Origin: Salaquimonas pukyongi
GTDB lineage: Bacteria > Pseudomonadota > Alphaproteobacteria > Rhizobiales > Rhizobiaceae
DNA: 64,000 nt
Reading direction: 5' to 3'
NCBI RefSeq assembly: GCF_001953055.1
Contig: NZ_CP019044.1
Coordinates: forward strand, 62,001-126,000
Shown piece after piece: positions 18,434-27,672 of this stretch. The position numbers were made by a program, and so were the translations under genes. Each line of letters starts with the position of its first letter. Positions within the stretch are counted from its first letter, which is position 1. The notes under the pieces were generated by a model. That model saw only the letters and a program-made list of their open reading frames with translations, searched no databases and was not told the DNA's origin.

Positions 18434-19434
18434 GCAAGCCGGTCGTATCCGTCAAGAACCTAACGGTCACCTATCAGATCGGCCACAGCCTGCTGGGCGC
18501 CAACACCTATCTCAATGCGATCAACGATGTTTCCCTCGACATCGACAGCGGCAGTTTCTTCGGCCTTGTCGGCGAATCAGGGTCCGGCAAGACCACACTG
18601 GGCCGGGCAATTCTCAAGGCAGCCCCCATCTCGGCGGGCCATGTCAGCTACGCGGACGGGGAGGTGGATTACGATCTGGCTGACATCTCCAAGACGGAGT
18701 TGAAAGACTATCGCAAGCGGGCGCAGCTTATCTTCCAGGACCCCTATGCCGCACTCAGCCCGCGCATGACGGTTCGTGATATCATTGCAGAACCCCTTGA
18801 GGTGATGGGTCTGACGAACACGCGGGAAGAAACCGATGCACGGGTGCGAGAGATCGCAGCGAAGTGCAGGCTCAACCTGGAGCATCTGCGCCGGTTTCCG
18901 CATGCATTTTCCGGCGGTCAGCGCCAGCGAATTTCGATTGCCCGCGCCCTGGTGTCGGGCCCGAAATTTATCGTTGCCGATGAAAGCGTTGCAGCGCTCG
19001 ATGTTTCGATCCAGGCCGATGTTCTCAATCTGCTGAAGCAGATTCAGGAAGACATGGGGCTGACCTTCCTGTTCATCAGCCATGACCTGTCGGTGGTTGC
19101 CCATATCTGTGATCATGTGGCGGTGATGTATCTTGGCAGGCTGGTGGAAACTGCTCCTACAGGACAGTTGTTCGCCGCACCGCGCCACCCTTATACAAAA
19201 GCGCTGTTTTCAGCGATCCCCTCCCTTGATCCCGATGATCGGGGTGCGGCACAGAAGCTTGAGGGAGAGATTCCCTCGCCAACGGATCCGCCACCGGGTT
19301 GCAAGTTCAACACGCGCTGTCCGCACGCAAAGGATATCTGCCGCCAGGAAGAACCGAAGCTGGAACACCCAGGCGATGGCCATGAAGTGGCCTGCCACCG
19401 CTGGCGCGAGCTGCTTGACATGGTGCCTGCCTGA
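18430..19434 (+). CDS. ABC transporter ATP-binding protein, DppF type
   Basis: A 334-residue second ATPase of the importer. Walker A GESGSGKTT, signature SGGQRQRISIARAL, Walker B FIVADESVAALDVSIQ and the switch histidine in FISHDLSVV are all intact. The C-terminal oligopeptide domain has CKFNTRCPHAKDIC. It is the last gene of the SBP-permease-permease-ATPase-ATPase operon and is convergent with the DMT permease gene 21 nt away. No clear terminator separates the two stops. The paired ATPases would form a heterodimer at the inner membrane. Confidence 0.94.
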   Translation: MSKPVVSVKNLTVTYQIGHSLLGANTYLNAINDVSLDIDSGSFFGLVGESGSGKTTLGRAILKAAPISAGHVSYADGEVDYDLADISKTELKDYRKRAQLIFQDPYAALSPRMTVRDIIAEPLEVMGLTNTREETDARVREIAAKCRLNLEHLRRFPHAFSGGQRQRISIARALVSGPKFIVADESVAALDVSIQADVLNLLKQIQEDMGLTFLFISHDLSVVAHICDHVAVMYLGRLVETAPTGQLFAAPRHPYTKALFSAIPSLDPDDRGAAQKLEGEIPSPTDPPPGCKFNTRCPHAKDICRQEEPKLEHPGDGHEVACHRWRELLDMVPA

Positions 19435-19455
19435 TCCGCGATGGCTTGTCCCGGC

Positions 19456-20319
19456 TTATCCGCCGGATGCCAGAACGATGATACCTGCAGCGACCACCAG
19501 GGCTGCAATAACCCGTTTCTTCCAGGGACGTTCACCCAGCCAGATCACACCAATCAGCGCTGCCATGATCACGCTTGATTCCCGGATGGCGGAGACATTG
19601 GCCAGTTGGGTCAGGCTCATGGCATAGATTGCCAGGCCATAGGCAATGGCTGAAAGCAGACCTCCAAAAATGCCGACGGCAATAAGTCTGGGACCGGTTT
19701 GCATGAGGGCTTGGCGGCGCCATGTCAGCAGGAACACCGCAGAAATGCTCTCGAGAACAAGCAGCCAGCCAATGTAGCCGAACGCGTTTTGGGATGTACG
19801 AACTCCAAGACCGTCGACAACCGTGTAGGCTGCGATGATGAGCCCGGTCATGAAAGCGGCAAACAAAGCAGTGCCGTGAAAGGAAATACGCCGGCCGATC
19901 AGCAGGATGGCAATGCCGCTGCTTACCAGCGCAATACCGATCCAGCCGGAAAGCGGAAGGGCTTCACCGGCGATACCCCAACCTCCGAGCGCCACGAGCA
20001 CCGGCGCAACGCCTCGCGCCAGCGGGTAGACCTGACTGAGATCACCATGGCGGTAGGCAAGCAGCAGAAAGCCGTAATAGAAAAAGTGTATGACGGTGGA
20101 AGCAACGAGAAACGGCCAGCTTTCGGCGGCTGGAATGCTGAAAAGCGATACCATGACAATGCCGAGCAGAAAATGCCCCAGATTGACCAGCCCGAGGGTC
20201 ATTGGCTGATCGACCGCCCCCTTGACCATGGCGTTCCACAGCGCGTGCAGCAAAGCTGCACACAGGATCAGCGCAATGGCAAAGGAAGAGGGGGTGCCGG
20301 AAACGGCAAGTGGTTCCAT
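19456..20319 (-). CDS. DMT-superfamily (EamA-like) permease of the phosphonate gene cluster
   Basis: A 287-residue membrane protein with about ten hydrophobic helices in two EamA-like repeats (LHALWNAMVKG at the start, VYPLARGVAPVLVAL at the end of the first repeat, and NVSAIRESSVIMAALIGVIWLGE in the second). It starts 14 nt after the probable pbfA stop and is the last gene of the phnW-phnA-phnY-pbfA run. A DMT family is known to recur beside 2-aminoethylphosphonate genes, described as phosphonate-utilisation-associated membrane protein, and this one fits that place. It may move an aminophosphonate or a product. Direction and substrate are unproven. Confidence 0.85.
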   Translation of the reverse strand: MEPLAVSGTPSSFAIALILCAALLHALWNAMVKGAVDQPMTLGLVNLGHFLLGIVMVSLFSIPAAESWPFLVASTVIHFFYYGFLLLAYRHGDLSQVYPLARGVAPVLVALGGWGIAGEALPLSGWIGIALVSSGIAILLIGRRISFHGTALFAAFMTGLIIAAYTVVDGLGVRTSQNAFGYIGWLLVLESISAVFLLTWRRQALMQTGPRLIAVGIFGGLLSAIAYGLAIYAMSLTQLANVSAIRESSVIMAALIGVIWLGERPWKKRVIAALVVAAGIIVLASGG

Positions 20320-20333
20320 CAGATCAATGCATG

Positions 20334-21712
20334 TCAGGATGTGCAGGCGTTGATGGCGTTCTCGACAATCGAGAGTGCCTTGCCCAGTTCTTCGCGGGAG
20401 ATGACCAGTGGCGGTGACAAAGTCAGCACATTGCTGGCACTGATCTTGAAACTGAGGCCTGCTTCAAGGCAATGGTAGTAGATTTTCTCGGCTAGACCAG
20501 GATCGGCCTGACGCGTGTTTTTGTCGGCAACAATTTCAATGCCGAACATCAGGCCACGGCCGCGAACATCGCCGATCACGGGTGATGTTTGGGCGAACCC
20601 TGCGAGTCGCTCAAGGGCCTCGGCGCCAAGCTCGCCAGCCCGTTCCGCCAGCCCCTCCTCGCGAACGATTTCAAGCGTTGTCAGGGCAGCCCGCGCGGTG
20701 ACCGGGTTTTTTTCATGGGTATAGTGACCGATGGCAAAATCGCCGCAGACATCAAGATCACTCCGCGCCACCACGGCGGCAATCGGCAGGATGCCACCCC
20801 AAGGGCTTTGCCGAGGGTGACAATGTCCGGAACGATGTCGTCATGTTCAAAGGCGAACATGCGTCCGGTTTTGCCAAGCCCGGTGGGAATCTCGTCCATG
20901 ATCAGCAAAGCACCATGGCGGTTGCAGGCCTCACGCACTGCCTGCCAGTAGCCTGGCGGGGGAACGATCGGGACTGCGCGCATGGGTTCGGCAATCACGG
21001 CGGCAACATCGCCCTCGCGCTTCAGAACGAAATCCACCATGTTCGCGCAGGCAAGCCCGCACGCGTCCGGTCCCTGATGGCCATAGGCGCAGCGGTAACA
21101 GTTGAATGGCGCCACATGCTCGCTGCCTGGCAGGAGCGGGCCGGCGATATGGGAGCGAAAGGTAGCTTCTCCGCCGACGGAAGCAGCGCCAAAACCGGCG
21201 CCGTGAAACGCATCCCAGAAGCTTACGGTCTTGAACCGTCCCGTTGCCGCACGGGCGATGCGCAGCGCCACTTCATTGGCATCGGATCCGCCGGTGGTGA
21301 ACAGGACCTTGTCGAGCTTGCCAGGCGCGATTTCCCCAAGGGTTTCGGCAAGCTCCACCGAAACTTCGTTCGTGAAGCGGCGGGGCGAAAAGGACAATTC
21401 ATCGATTTGCCGTTTGATGGCTTCCTTGAGCCTTGGATGGCCATAGCCGATATGGTGCACGCTGTTACCATGGAAATCCATAAAGCGGCGTCCGTCGACA
21501 TCCTCGATCCAGATGCCCTCGGCCTTGGCGATCGTCGAAACACAGGGGCTCGACAGGCTTTGATGCAGAAAGGCGGCCGCATCACGTTCCAGCAGCGGGC
21601 CGGAGACATTTGTGGCGTTGTCAGCAATCCAGTCGAGCCGCGCTTTGGATGTGTTCGACTCACCCTCGGTATGGCGGATTCCCTTTGCCGGCCGCTGGTT
21701 TTTGGCCGTCAT
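20334..21712 (-). pseudogene. pbfA: Class III aminotransferase-like PLP enzyme, probable PbfA, interrupted by one frameshift
   Basis: Two overlapping frames make one class III aminotransferase-fold protein of about 459 residues. The first part has GIWIEDVDGRRFMDFHGNSVHHIGYGHP, the PLP-contact region FTTGGSDANEVALRIAR, LLIMDEIPTGLGKTGR, and the PLP lysine in TLGKALG. The frame is lost right there. Adding one G to the G4 run (C4 on the plus strand, 20797-20800) restores GGGILPIAAVVARSDLDV and the intact C-terminus. The start at 21712 overlaps the phnY stop by 4 nt. In phnWAY clusters a protein of this fold is PbfA, the (R)-1-hydroxy-2-aminoethylphosphonate ammonia-lyase, which yields phosphonoacetaldehyde. 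A true transaminase cannot be excluded by eye. Confidence 0.8.
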
Positions 21713-23178
21713 CCCTGATTGGCCTGTTTTGGCCATGGCAGGGAGTATGTTTTGACGTTTGTGAAGAACTTCATGGCTTCCAGCACCCCTTCCTTGACGC
21801 CGTTTCCGGAGTCCTTGATGCCGCCGAATGGGGACATCTCGATGCGGTAGCCCGGCTGCTCCCAGATGTTGACAGTGCCCACATCAAGGCCGCCGATATA
21901 GGCCTGCATGCGGCGGAAGTCGTTGGTGCACACACCGGAGGACAGGCCGAAGGGCGTTGAATTGGAGATTGCCATGACTTCAGCATCGTCATCGGGCACG
22001 CGCACAACGGGAACGATCGGACCGAAGGTCTCATCCATCACCAGTTCGGAATCATGAGGCACATGGTCGACGACGATGGGCGGTAAAAGCGCACCCTTGC
22101 GGCCGGGATGATAGAGGATTTTCGCTCCCTTCTGCTCGGCTGCCAGCACCCGGTTCTCGAAGGTCTCGGCCGCCCTGGCATGGATGACACAGCCAAGCTG
22201 GGTCTGCGGGTCCATGGGGTCGCCGAACTTCAGCGCCTTCGCCTTCTCGAGAATCATTGGAACAATCCTGTCGGCCACCGACTCCTGCACCAGAATGCGC
22301 TTGACCGCCGTGCAGCGCTGGCCGGAATTGCCCGTCGCCCCGGCAACGGCAATCGTGGCGGCCTTCTCAAGGTCAGTATCGTCGAGGTCGTTGAGGATGA
22401 TCAGCGGGTCGTTGCCGCCCAGTTCAAGCGCGGTGCGCTTGTAGCCGGCCTTCGAGGCGATCATCTTGCCGACAGGCACCCCGCCGGTAAAGGTGACGAT
22501 GTCAATGTGATCGTTGACGATCATCTCCTCGCCAATGTCCTGCGGCCAGCCGGTCACCACCTGGAACATTTCCGACGGCAGTCCCGCCTCATACAGGATA
22601 TCGGCCAGCGTGATCGCCGTCAGGGGGGTCAGCTCGGTCGGTTTGCACACCATGCAGTTATTGGTGGCAATCGCCGGGGCCACCTTGTGGGCCACCATGT
22701 TGAGAGGGTGATTGAACGGGGTGATTGCCGAGATGGCGCGCGCCGGCTCGCGCATGGTGTAGATCCTGCGGTCCTTGCCGTGAGGGGTCAGGTCGCAGGA
22801 GAAGATCTGCCCGTCATCCTGGATTGCCAACTGCCCTGCAAGCATAAAGACGTCATAGGAGCGGCCGGTCTCATACAGCGCATGCTGCTGGCAGATGCCG
22901 AGTTCCAGGGTTAGCCAGTGGGCAATCTCCTCGCGCCGCTCGCGGATCAGTGCGCCGGCCCTGAACAGGATCTGCTGGCGCTCATAGCGGGTAAGCTGTG
23001 GCTTGTAGTTTGCCGCGATTTCAAAAGCCCGGGCGGCATGTTCCCCATTGCCGGCGGGCACCGTGCCGATCACCTCTTCGGTATAAGGATAGAGCACCTC
23101 CACAACATCATCGGTGCTTACCTTCTCGCCGCCAATGCGCATCGCCTCATGGCGAACCGTCTGGGATATCGTGTTCAT
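21709..23178 (-). CDS. phnY: Phosphonoacetaldehyde dehydrogenase
   Basis: A 489-residue NAD-dependent aldehyde dehydrogenase that oxidises phosphonoacetaldehyde to phosphonoacetate. Visible landmarks are [18 protein letters not shown], the glutamate motif [11 protein letters not shown] (Glu252), the catalytic cysteine in [12 protein letters not shown] (Cys289), and [13 protein letters not shown]. The place between phnA and the probable pbfA, and the resemblance to the Sinorhizobium PhnY class, fix the assignment. I use the start at 23178 (MNTISQTV); an ATG four codons earlier, at 23190, overlaps the phnA stop and is also possible. The stop overlaps the pbfA start by 4 nt, so the genes are co-translated. 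Confidence 0.93.
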   Translation of the reverse strand: MNTISQTVRHEAMRIGGEKVSTDDVVEVLYPYTEEVIGTVPAGNGEHAARAFEIAANYKPQLTRYERQQILFRAGALIRERREEIAHWLTLELGICQQHALYETGRSYDVFMLAGQLAIQDDGQIFSCDLTPHGKDRRIYTMREPARAISAITPFNHPLNMVAHKVAPAIATNNCMVCKPTELTPLTAITLADILYEAGLPSEMFQVVTGWPQDIGEEMIVNDHIDIVTFTGGVPVGKMIASKAGYKRTALELGGNDPLIILNDLDDTDLEKAATIAVAGATGNSGQRCTAVKRILVQESVADRIVPMILEKAKALKFGDPMDPQTQLGCVIHARAAETFENRVLAAEQKGAKILYHPGRKGALLPPIVVDHVPHDSELVMDETFGPIVPVVRVPDDDAEVMAISNSTPFGLSSGVCTNDFRRMQAYIGGLDVGTVNIWEQPGYRIEMSPFGGIKDSGNGVKEGVLEAMKFFTNVKTYSLPWPKQANQG

Positions 23179-23182
23179 CGCA

Positions 23183-24460
23183 TTATCCATTTTCGCATGA
23201 TGCTGCCGACAGCGCTGCCGCCTTCGCCGCATAGAAGAAGGCATCGAAGTTACGCAATTCAGGCGCGTTTGGCAGATCGGCCATCATCCGGTTGACGATG
23301 AAGGGCACTTCCTGCTCGGTCAGCCCGCCATGGGAGCGCAGCGGCTCCTTCAGCGCCGCCAGGTCGTGGCGGTGTTCGCTGGTGCCCAGCGTCAGGTTCT
23401 CGCCGCTGATTACCACGATGTCGCCAATGCGGTCTTCCGGAAGTTCGAACCGCTTGCAGGCCTCTGCCTTGCCTACGGCAACGATGATGCCTTCCATTGC
23501 GGATAGCTTTTCCAGAACCCCGTCAACGTCGGCGCCATCCGGCAGATAGGCGGTGGCAAACGAGCCCAGCGCACCATGATGCACCACATAAGGGTCGGTG
23601 ATCGGCAGGATGACGCGGGCAGCATCCTTGCCGAGCCATTCATCCAGCACATCCTGCAAATAGATCACCGCCGGCGTGCCGTCCGCCTTGTGCTTGGGCT
23701 TCATGCCGTGGTCGGCCGTTACCACGATTGCCGCGCCCATCGCGTCCAGTTCGCCCAGATATTTGTCGAACATCTCGTAGAACGCATTGGCCTGTTTATC
23801 GCCCGGCGCGTATTTGTGCTGAACATAGTCCGTCGTCGTCAGATACATGATATCGGGCTGAAACTCCTTCAGCAGTTTTACACCGGCAGCAAAGACGAAT
23901 TCCGACAATTCCGCTGAATAAACTTCCGGCACGTCCCGGCCCAGCCATGCAGAGGCGTTGTCGATGCCATGCTCGTTGGCTGTTGTCGTGTCCGATTTTT
24001 CAGAGGAAAAGCAGATCGCCCGCCCGTCATCGAACGTCAGCCCGTGGCCAAGCAGGGCGCGTAGCTTGTCCTTGGCGGTGACCACCGCCACCTTCTTGCC
24101 CGCATCGTAAAACGCCTTGAATACCGTTGGTGCACGCAGGAATTTGGGATCGTTCATCATCACCTCCTCCCCCGTGTCTGGATCAAAGAGGTAGTTGCCG
24201 CAAATGCCGTGAACCGCCGGCGGCGTGCCCGTGGCGATCGACAGATTGTTCGGGTTGGTGAAGCTGGGAATGACGCTGTGTGCTCGGCGCTCCGTGCCGG
24301 ATTCCCGCATCCGCTCCAAAACCGGCATCAGACCCGCCGAAATCGCTGCATCAAGATAAGCCGGCTCGCAACCGTCCAGACAAATCCCGATCGCGCACAC
24401 CTTCGGCACAGCGTAACTGCGCCCGTTTGCACCAATCCTAACACCGCTCATATCGTTCAT
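23183..24460 (-). CDS. phnA: Phosphonoacetate hydrolase
   Basis: A 425-residue two-zinc enzyme of the alkaline phosphatase superfamily that splits phosphonoacetate into acetate and phosphate. Key residues fall at the numbers known for Sinorhizobium PhnA: Asp29 in CLDGCEP and the nucleophile Thr68 in SFTNPNN. Further metal ligands are visible in [16 protein letters not shown] and the late [19 protein letters not shown] precedes the start at 24460; the frame extends upstream without family-like residues. It lies 22 nt after phnW and is the C-P bond-cleaving step of the PhnW-PhnY-PhnA route, which does not need C-P lyase. Confidence 0.96.
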   Translation of the reverse strand: MNDMSGVRIGANGRSYAVPKVCAIGICLDGCEPAYLDAAISAGLMPVLERMRESGTERRAHSVIPSFTNPNNLSIATGTPPAVHGICGNYLFDPDTGEEVMMNDPKFLRAPTVFKAFYDAGKKVAVVTAKDKLRALLGHGLTFDDGRAICFSSEKSDTTTANEHGIDNASAWLGRDVPEVYSAELSEFVFAAGVKLLKEFQPDIMYLTTTDYVQHKYAPGDKQANAFYEMFDKYLGELDAMGAAIVVTADHGMKPKHKADGTPAVIYLQDVLDEWLGKDAARVILPITDPYVVHHGALGSFATAYLPDGADVDGVLEKLSAMEGIIVAVGKAEACKRFELPEDRIGDIVVISGENLTLGTSEHRHDLAALKEPLRSHGGLTEQEVPFIVNRMMADLPNAPELRNFDAFFYAAKAAALSAASCENG

Positions 24461-24482
24461 GACAAATTCCGTTCCTTGTTGT

Positions 24483-25685
24483 TCATGCAGCCAGCTTTTC
24501 GCGTTCAGCCAGCGCCGATTGTGGCGGGGCGGCACTGTCCACCCCCATTTCCTTGAGTGATTGGCCGGCTGCCTCGACTACGTTGCGCATCACCGCACGG
24601 TCCATCTGGCCGATGCACCCAATGCGGAAACTTTCAACCACAGTGAGTTTGCCGGGATAGATGATGAACCCCTTCTGCTTCATGAGATCATAGAAGGCGC
24701 CGAATTCGAATTTCGGGTCCTGAGGGCAGAAGAAGGTTACGATAATCGGCGACAGCCAACGATCACGCAGCAGGGTTTCAAAGCCTAGGCTGCGCATGCC
24801 CTCCACCACGCTTTCGCAATTTTCCTTGTAGCGCGCGCCACGGCCCTCAACCCCGCCTTCGAGGCGGTGCAGGCGAAGGGCTTCACCGAAGGCGGCAACC
24901 ACATGGGTCGGCGGGGTGAATCGCCACTGGCCGGTTTTTTCCATATGCGCCCATTGATCATGTACATCAAGGCTCAGCGAATGGGCATTGCCGCGGGCCG
25001 CCTCCAGTTCACCCTTGCGCGCAATGACAAAGCCGAAACCGGGCACGCCCTCGATGCATTTGTTGGCGGAAGACACCAGCGCCTCGTAGCGGATTTCGTT
25101 TACGTCGAGGGGGATGGCCCCAAAGGCACTCATGGAGTCGATCAACAGCTTTCGGCCTGCCGCGTAGGTAGCATCAGAAATTTCCTTGATCGGATTGAGA
25201 ATGCCCGATGATGTCTCGCAGTGAACGGCCACCACATGCGTAATGGCCGGGTCCTGTTTCAGCACAGCCGCCACTTCCGCACCCCTGGGTGGCAGATAAT
25301 CGCCCTTGTCGATGACCACTGCTTCACGGCCGATATAGGCCAGCGTTTTGACGATGCGTTGCCCATAGGCGCCATTTACCAGTACCAGCGTGCGCGAATT
25401 GCGCGGCAGAAGCGATCCCAGCATGGCTTCCACCACAAAAGAGCCGCTGCCCTGGATCGGCACGCAATCATAGGCCTGTTCATGATCGCCGATCATGGAA
25501 AGCAGTTCGCGGCGCATCTGCGCCGTCATGGCTCGGAAATCACCATCCCAGGACCCCCAGTCACGCAGCATCATTTCCTTGACGCTGGCCGCCGTGGTCA
25601 GGGGACCAGGGGTCAGCAAATAGGGCTCCCCCATGGCCGGAGGGCTAATCTTTGCGGGTTGTACACTATGGTGGTCTGCCGGCAT
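24483..25685 (-). CDS. phnW: 2-aminoethylphosphonate:pyruvate aminotransferase
   Basis: A 400-residue class V PLP aminotransferase that turns 2-aminoethylphosphonate and pyruvate into phosphonoacetaldehyde and alanine. Conserved parts: YLLTPGPLTTAASVKEMMLRD at the start, PIQGSGSFVVEAMLG, LLIDSMSAFGAIPLD with the pyridine-binding Asp183, and the Schiff-base Lys209 in SSANKCIEGVPG. The residues 1-18 before the conserved start are a short extension. It lies 119 nt downstream of the Na/Pi gene on the same strand. That gap contains its own copy of the 37-bp motif, so it may have its own promoter. Confidence 0.96.
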   Translation of the reverse strand: MPADHHSVQPAKISPPAMGEPYLLTPGPLTTAASVKEMMLRDWGSWDGDFRAMTAQMRRELLSMIGDHEQAYDCVPIQGSGSFVVEAMLGSLLPRNSRTLVLVNGAYGQRIVKTLAYIGREAVVIDKGDYLPPRGAEVAAVLKQDPAITHVVAVHCETSSGILNPIKEISDATYAAGRKLLIDSMSAFGAIPLDVNEIRYEALVSSANKCIEGVPGFGFVIARKGELEAARGNAHSLSLDVHDQWAHMEKTGQWRFTPPTHVVAAFGEALRLHRLEGGVEGRGARYKENCESVVEGMRSLGFETLLRDRWLSPIIVTFFCPQDPKFEFGAFYDLMKQKGFIIYPGKLTVVESFRIGCIGQMDRAVMRNVVEAAGQSLKEMGVDSAAPPQSALAEREKLAA

Positions 25686-25774
25686 GGATCAGAAACTCCA
25701 GAAAAATGCGGGAAAGGCCCTGGTGGACGTACGATGCCTTCTGCGTATAGGAGCTTCTTGACCATCTGTAAAAT

Positions 25775-25811
25775 CGATAGCATGTATCTAACTATATGTC
25801 AGACTTATGAT
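25775..25811. promoter_or_regulatory. Shared 37-bp motif, copy 1 (upstream of phnW)
   Basis: Read on the plus strand the pattern is CGATAG-N4-TATCTAA-N-TAT-N-TG-N4-ACTTATGAT. It is identical in 28 of 37 positions, without gaps, to the copy at 27619-27655. Its arms TATCTAACT and ACTTATGAT form an imperfect dyad, as expected for a LysR-type site. It overlaps the last codons of the Na/Pi gene, 90 nt upstream of phnW. Binding by the LysR at 27673 is inferred. Confidence 0.75.
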
Positions 25812-27469
25812 GTGCTTCCTTCCTGTGCCAGCCTGCTTTCCAACAACTCCCCGTGCCTTGTGAGGACTGGATAGGCAAAGGAAACGAACCGCGAATTGAT
25901 CTCCTTGAACGCCTGCACCAGCTCCAGATGAATGTCGCTGGTGGCAATGCTGTCCTTTTCGCCATGGCTGAGCCGCTCCAGATGCCGGTCGTTGCTCTCC
26001 TGCTCCATGTTGCGGATGTTCTCCTTTTCGCGGATCAACTGACGGGCCGATTCAAGGTCCTCTGACACCAGTACGTTCATCGCAAGCTGGATGTTGGCGC
26101 AAACCCTGTCATGCAGCCTGGTAAGTTCATCCCAGCCATCTTCGGAAAAGCTGAGTCTTTCCCGGTGTAGCGTGTCGGCAAGTTTCAGAATGTCCTTGGC
26201 AACGATATCACCGGCCCGTTCAAGGCCGATGGCGAAATTGGCCAGTTGGGCTGCTCTGCCTGCCTGTTCGGGGGTCAGGTCACGCTGGCTGAGATCGGCA
26301 ATGTAGAGTTTGATGCCTGTATGCAGCCGGTTGACCTCTTCATCCATGGCGCGGATCCGGGCAGCTTCGGCAGGATTGGAAACCAGAAAGAAGTCCGTCA
26401 ACGGCTTGAACATCACTTCGATCTGTTCTGCCATGCGCAGCAATTCCCGCGTTACACTGGCAAACGCCAGACTTGGTTGATTAAGGACCTCGCGATTGAG
26501 TGCGCTCACCGGTCTTGTGGCGCCAGTTTCCTCTGCATTTTCCAATATGAGACGTTTGGTAAGCGTTGCCATCGGAACGATCAGCGGCAGGAAGGCAATC
26601 ACCAGCGCTGCATTGAACACCAGATGAAAATTGACCAGTTGGGTTGCTGCGCTGCTGCCCAGAAGGTCAAGCGGGAGATCGGCAAAGCGTACAGCCAGAA
26701 GCGCTAGCAGGGCGCCGGTCGTCCGTACGATCAGATTTCCAAGGGTAATGCGCCGGGCCTTTATGTGCGAGTTGCGGGTTAGCCAGACGGCTACCAGTCC
26801 GCCCCCGGCATTCGCCCCCAATACCAGTGAAAGCCCGGCCGCCAGCGGCAGAATGCCCAGCGCGCAAAAAGTGGCAAACAGGAGGATTGCAGCAACGCTT
26901 GAATGGAACAGAAAGGTGATCAGTGCTCCGCCTGCAAAAGCGGTAACGGGATCTGCGCTCAAATAGGTAACAACAGCTGGAAGAAACCGGCTTTCGCGCA
27001 TCGGCAGGGTGGCCTCACCGATCATCTTCAACGAGATCAGGATGAAAGCGATGCCCATCAGCACCCGACCGGCCTGCTTGGTGGTGCGCGAATCGAATTT
27101 GAGAAACAGGATGCCTCCGCCGGCCAGAAGTACCGGAACGATTGCCGAAAGATTGAGGCTGAGGAATTTCACCACCGCCGCCGTTCCCAAATCGGCACCC
27201 AGCACGATGGCCAGTGATCCGGTTACCCCCATGACACCGGTCGCGGCAAAGCCGGATACCAGCAGCGCGACAGCCGTTGAACTCTGCAGCAATATCGCAG
27301 CCAGCATACCTGCGAGCACGTTCAAGACAGTCCCCTTGCGGGAACGCAGAAACATGTTGCGCAGGTTGACGCCCATGGCGCGCTCAATGCCGGTGCGCAC
27401 CATGCGCGTGGAATAAAGCAGCAGCATTACCGCTGCGGTCAGTTGCAACAAGAATAATGAAAGCTGCAT
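25805..27469 (-). CDS. Na/Pi cotransporter family protein with PhoU-like C-terminal domain
   Basis: A 554-residue protein with two Na/Pi-cotransporter repeats and a cytoplasmic PhoU-like helical tail. The first repeat has AILLQSSTAVALLVSGFAATG and the second LITFLFHSSVAAILLFATFC; the QSS-type motifs mark the transport site. After about residue 320 the protein becomes soluble and helical (ELLRMAEQIEVMFKPL, LANFAIGLERAGDIVAKDIL), as in PhoU. Bacterial relatives (NptA/YjbB type) can export phosphate. It is divergent from the LysR gene and upstream of phnW, so I infer it removes surplus phosphate released by PhnA. Import is the alternative. Confidence 0.88.
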   Translation of the reverse strand: MQLSLFLLQLTAAVMLLLYSTRMVRTGIERAMGVNLRNMFLRSRKGTVLNVLAGMLAAILLQSSTAVALLVSGFAATGVMGVTGSLAIVLGADLGTAAVVKFLSLNLSAIVPVLLAGGGILFLKFDSRTTKQAGRVLMGIAFILISLKMIGEATLPMRESRFLPAVVTYLSADPVTAFAGGALITFLFHSSVAAILLFATFCALGILPLAAGLSLVLGANAGGGLVAVWLTRNSHIKARRITLGNLIVRTTGALLALLAVRFADLPLDLLGSSAATQLVNFHLVFNAALVIAFLPLIVPMATLTKRLILENAEETGATRPVSALNREVLNQPSLAFASVTRELLRMAEQIEVMFKPLTDFFLVSNPAEAARIRAMDEEVNRLHTGIKLYIADLSQRDLTPEQAGRAAQLANFAIGLERAGDIVAKDILKLADTLHRERLSFSEDGWDELTRLHDRVCANIQLAMNVLVSEDLESARQLIREKENIRNMEQESNDRHLERLSHGEKDSIATSDIHLELVQAFKEINSRFVSFAYPVLTRHGELLESRLAQEGSTS

Positions 27470-27618
27470 GTACCTTTTCCGGTGTTTTTCCCGGCCTTAC
27501 GAGTACCACCGGAATTTGCCGTTGGAAACTTTCCGACCTAAAGATCGATATTGCCCAGACGAAAGGCGGCGCGCCGGAGGTTTGCCATTATCGGAATTCA
27601 CCCTTGCATCATTCAAAG

Positions 27619-27655
27619 CGATAGTTCTTATCTAAGTATGTGAAAAACTTATGAT
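27619..27655. promoter_or_regulatory. Shared 37-bp motif, copy 2 (Na/Pi-LysR divergent promoter)
   Basis: Same pattern and spacing as the copy upstream of phnW. Here the dyad is better: TATCTAAGT, 8-9 nt, then ACTTATGATA. It ends 17 nt before the LysR start codon and lies 150 nt from the Na/Pi start, the usual place for LysR autoregulation and divergent activation. Confidence 0.75.
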
Positions 27656-27672
27656 AGGGATCAGACAGCTTC

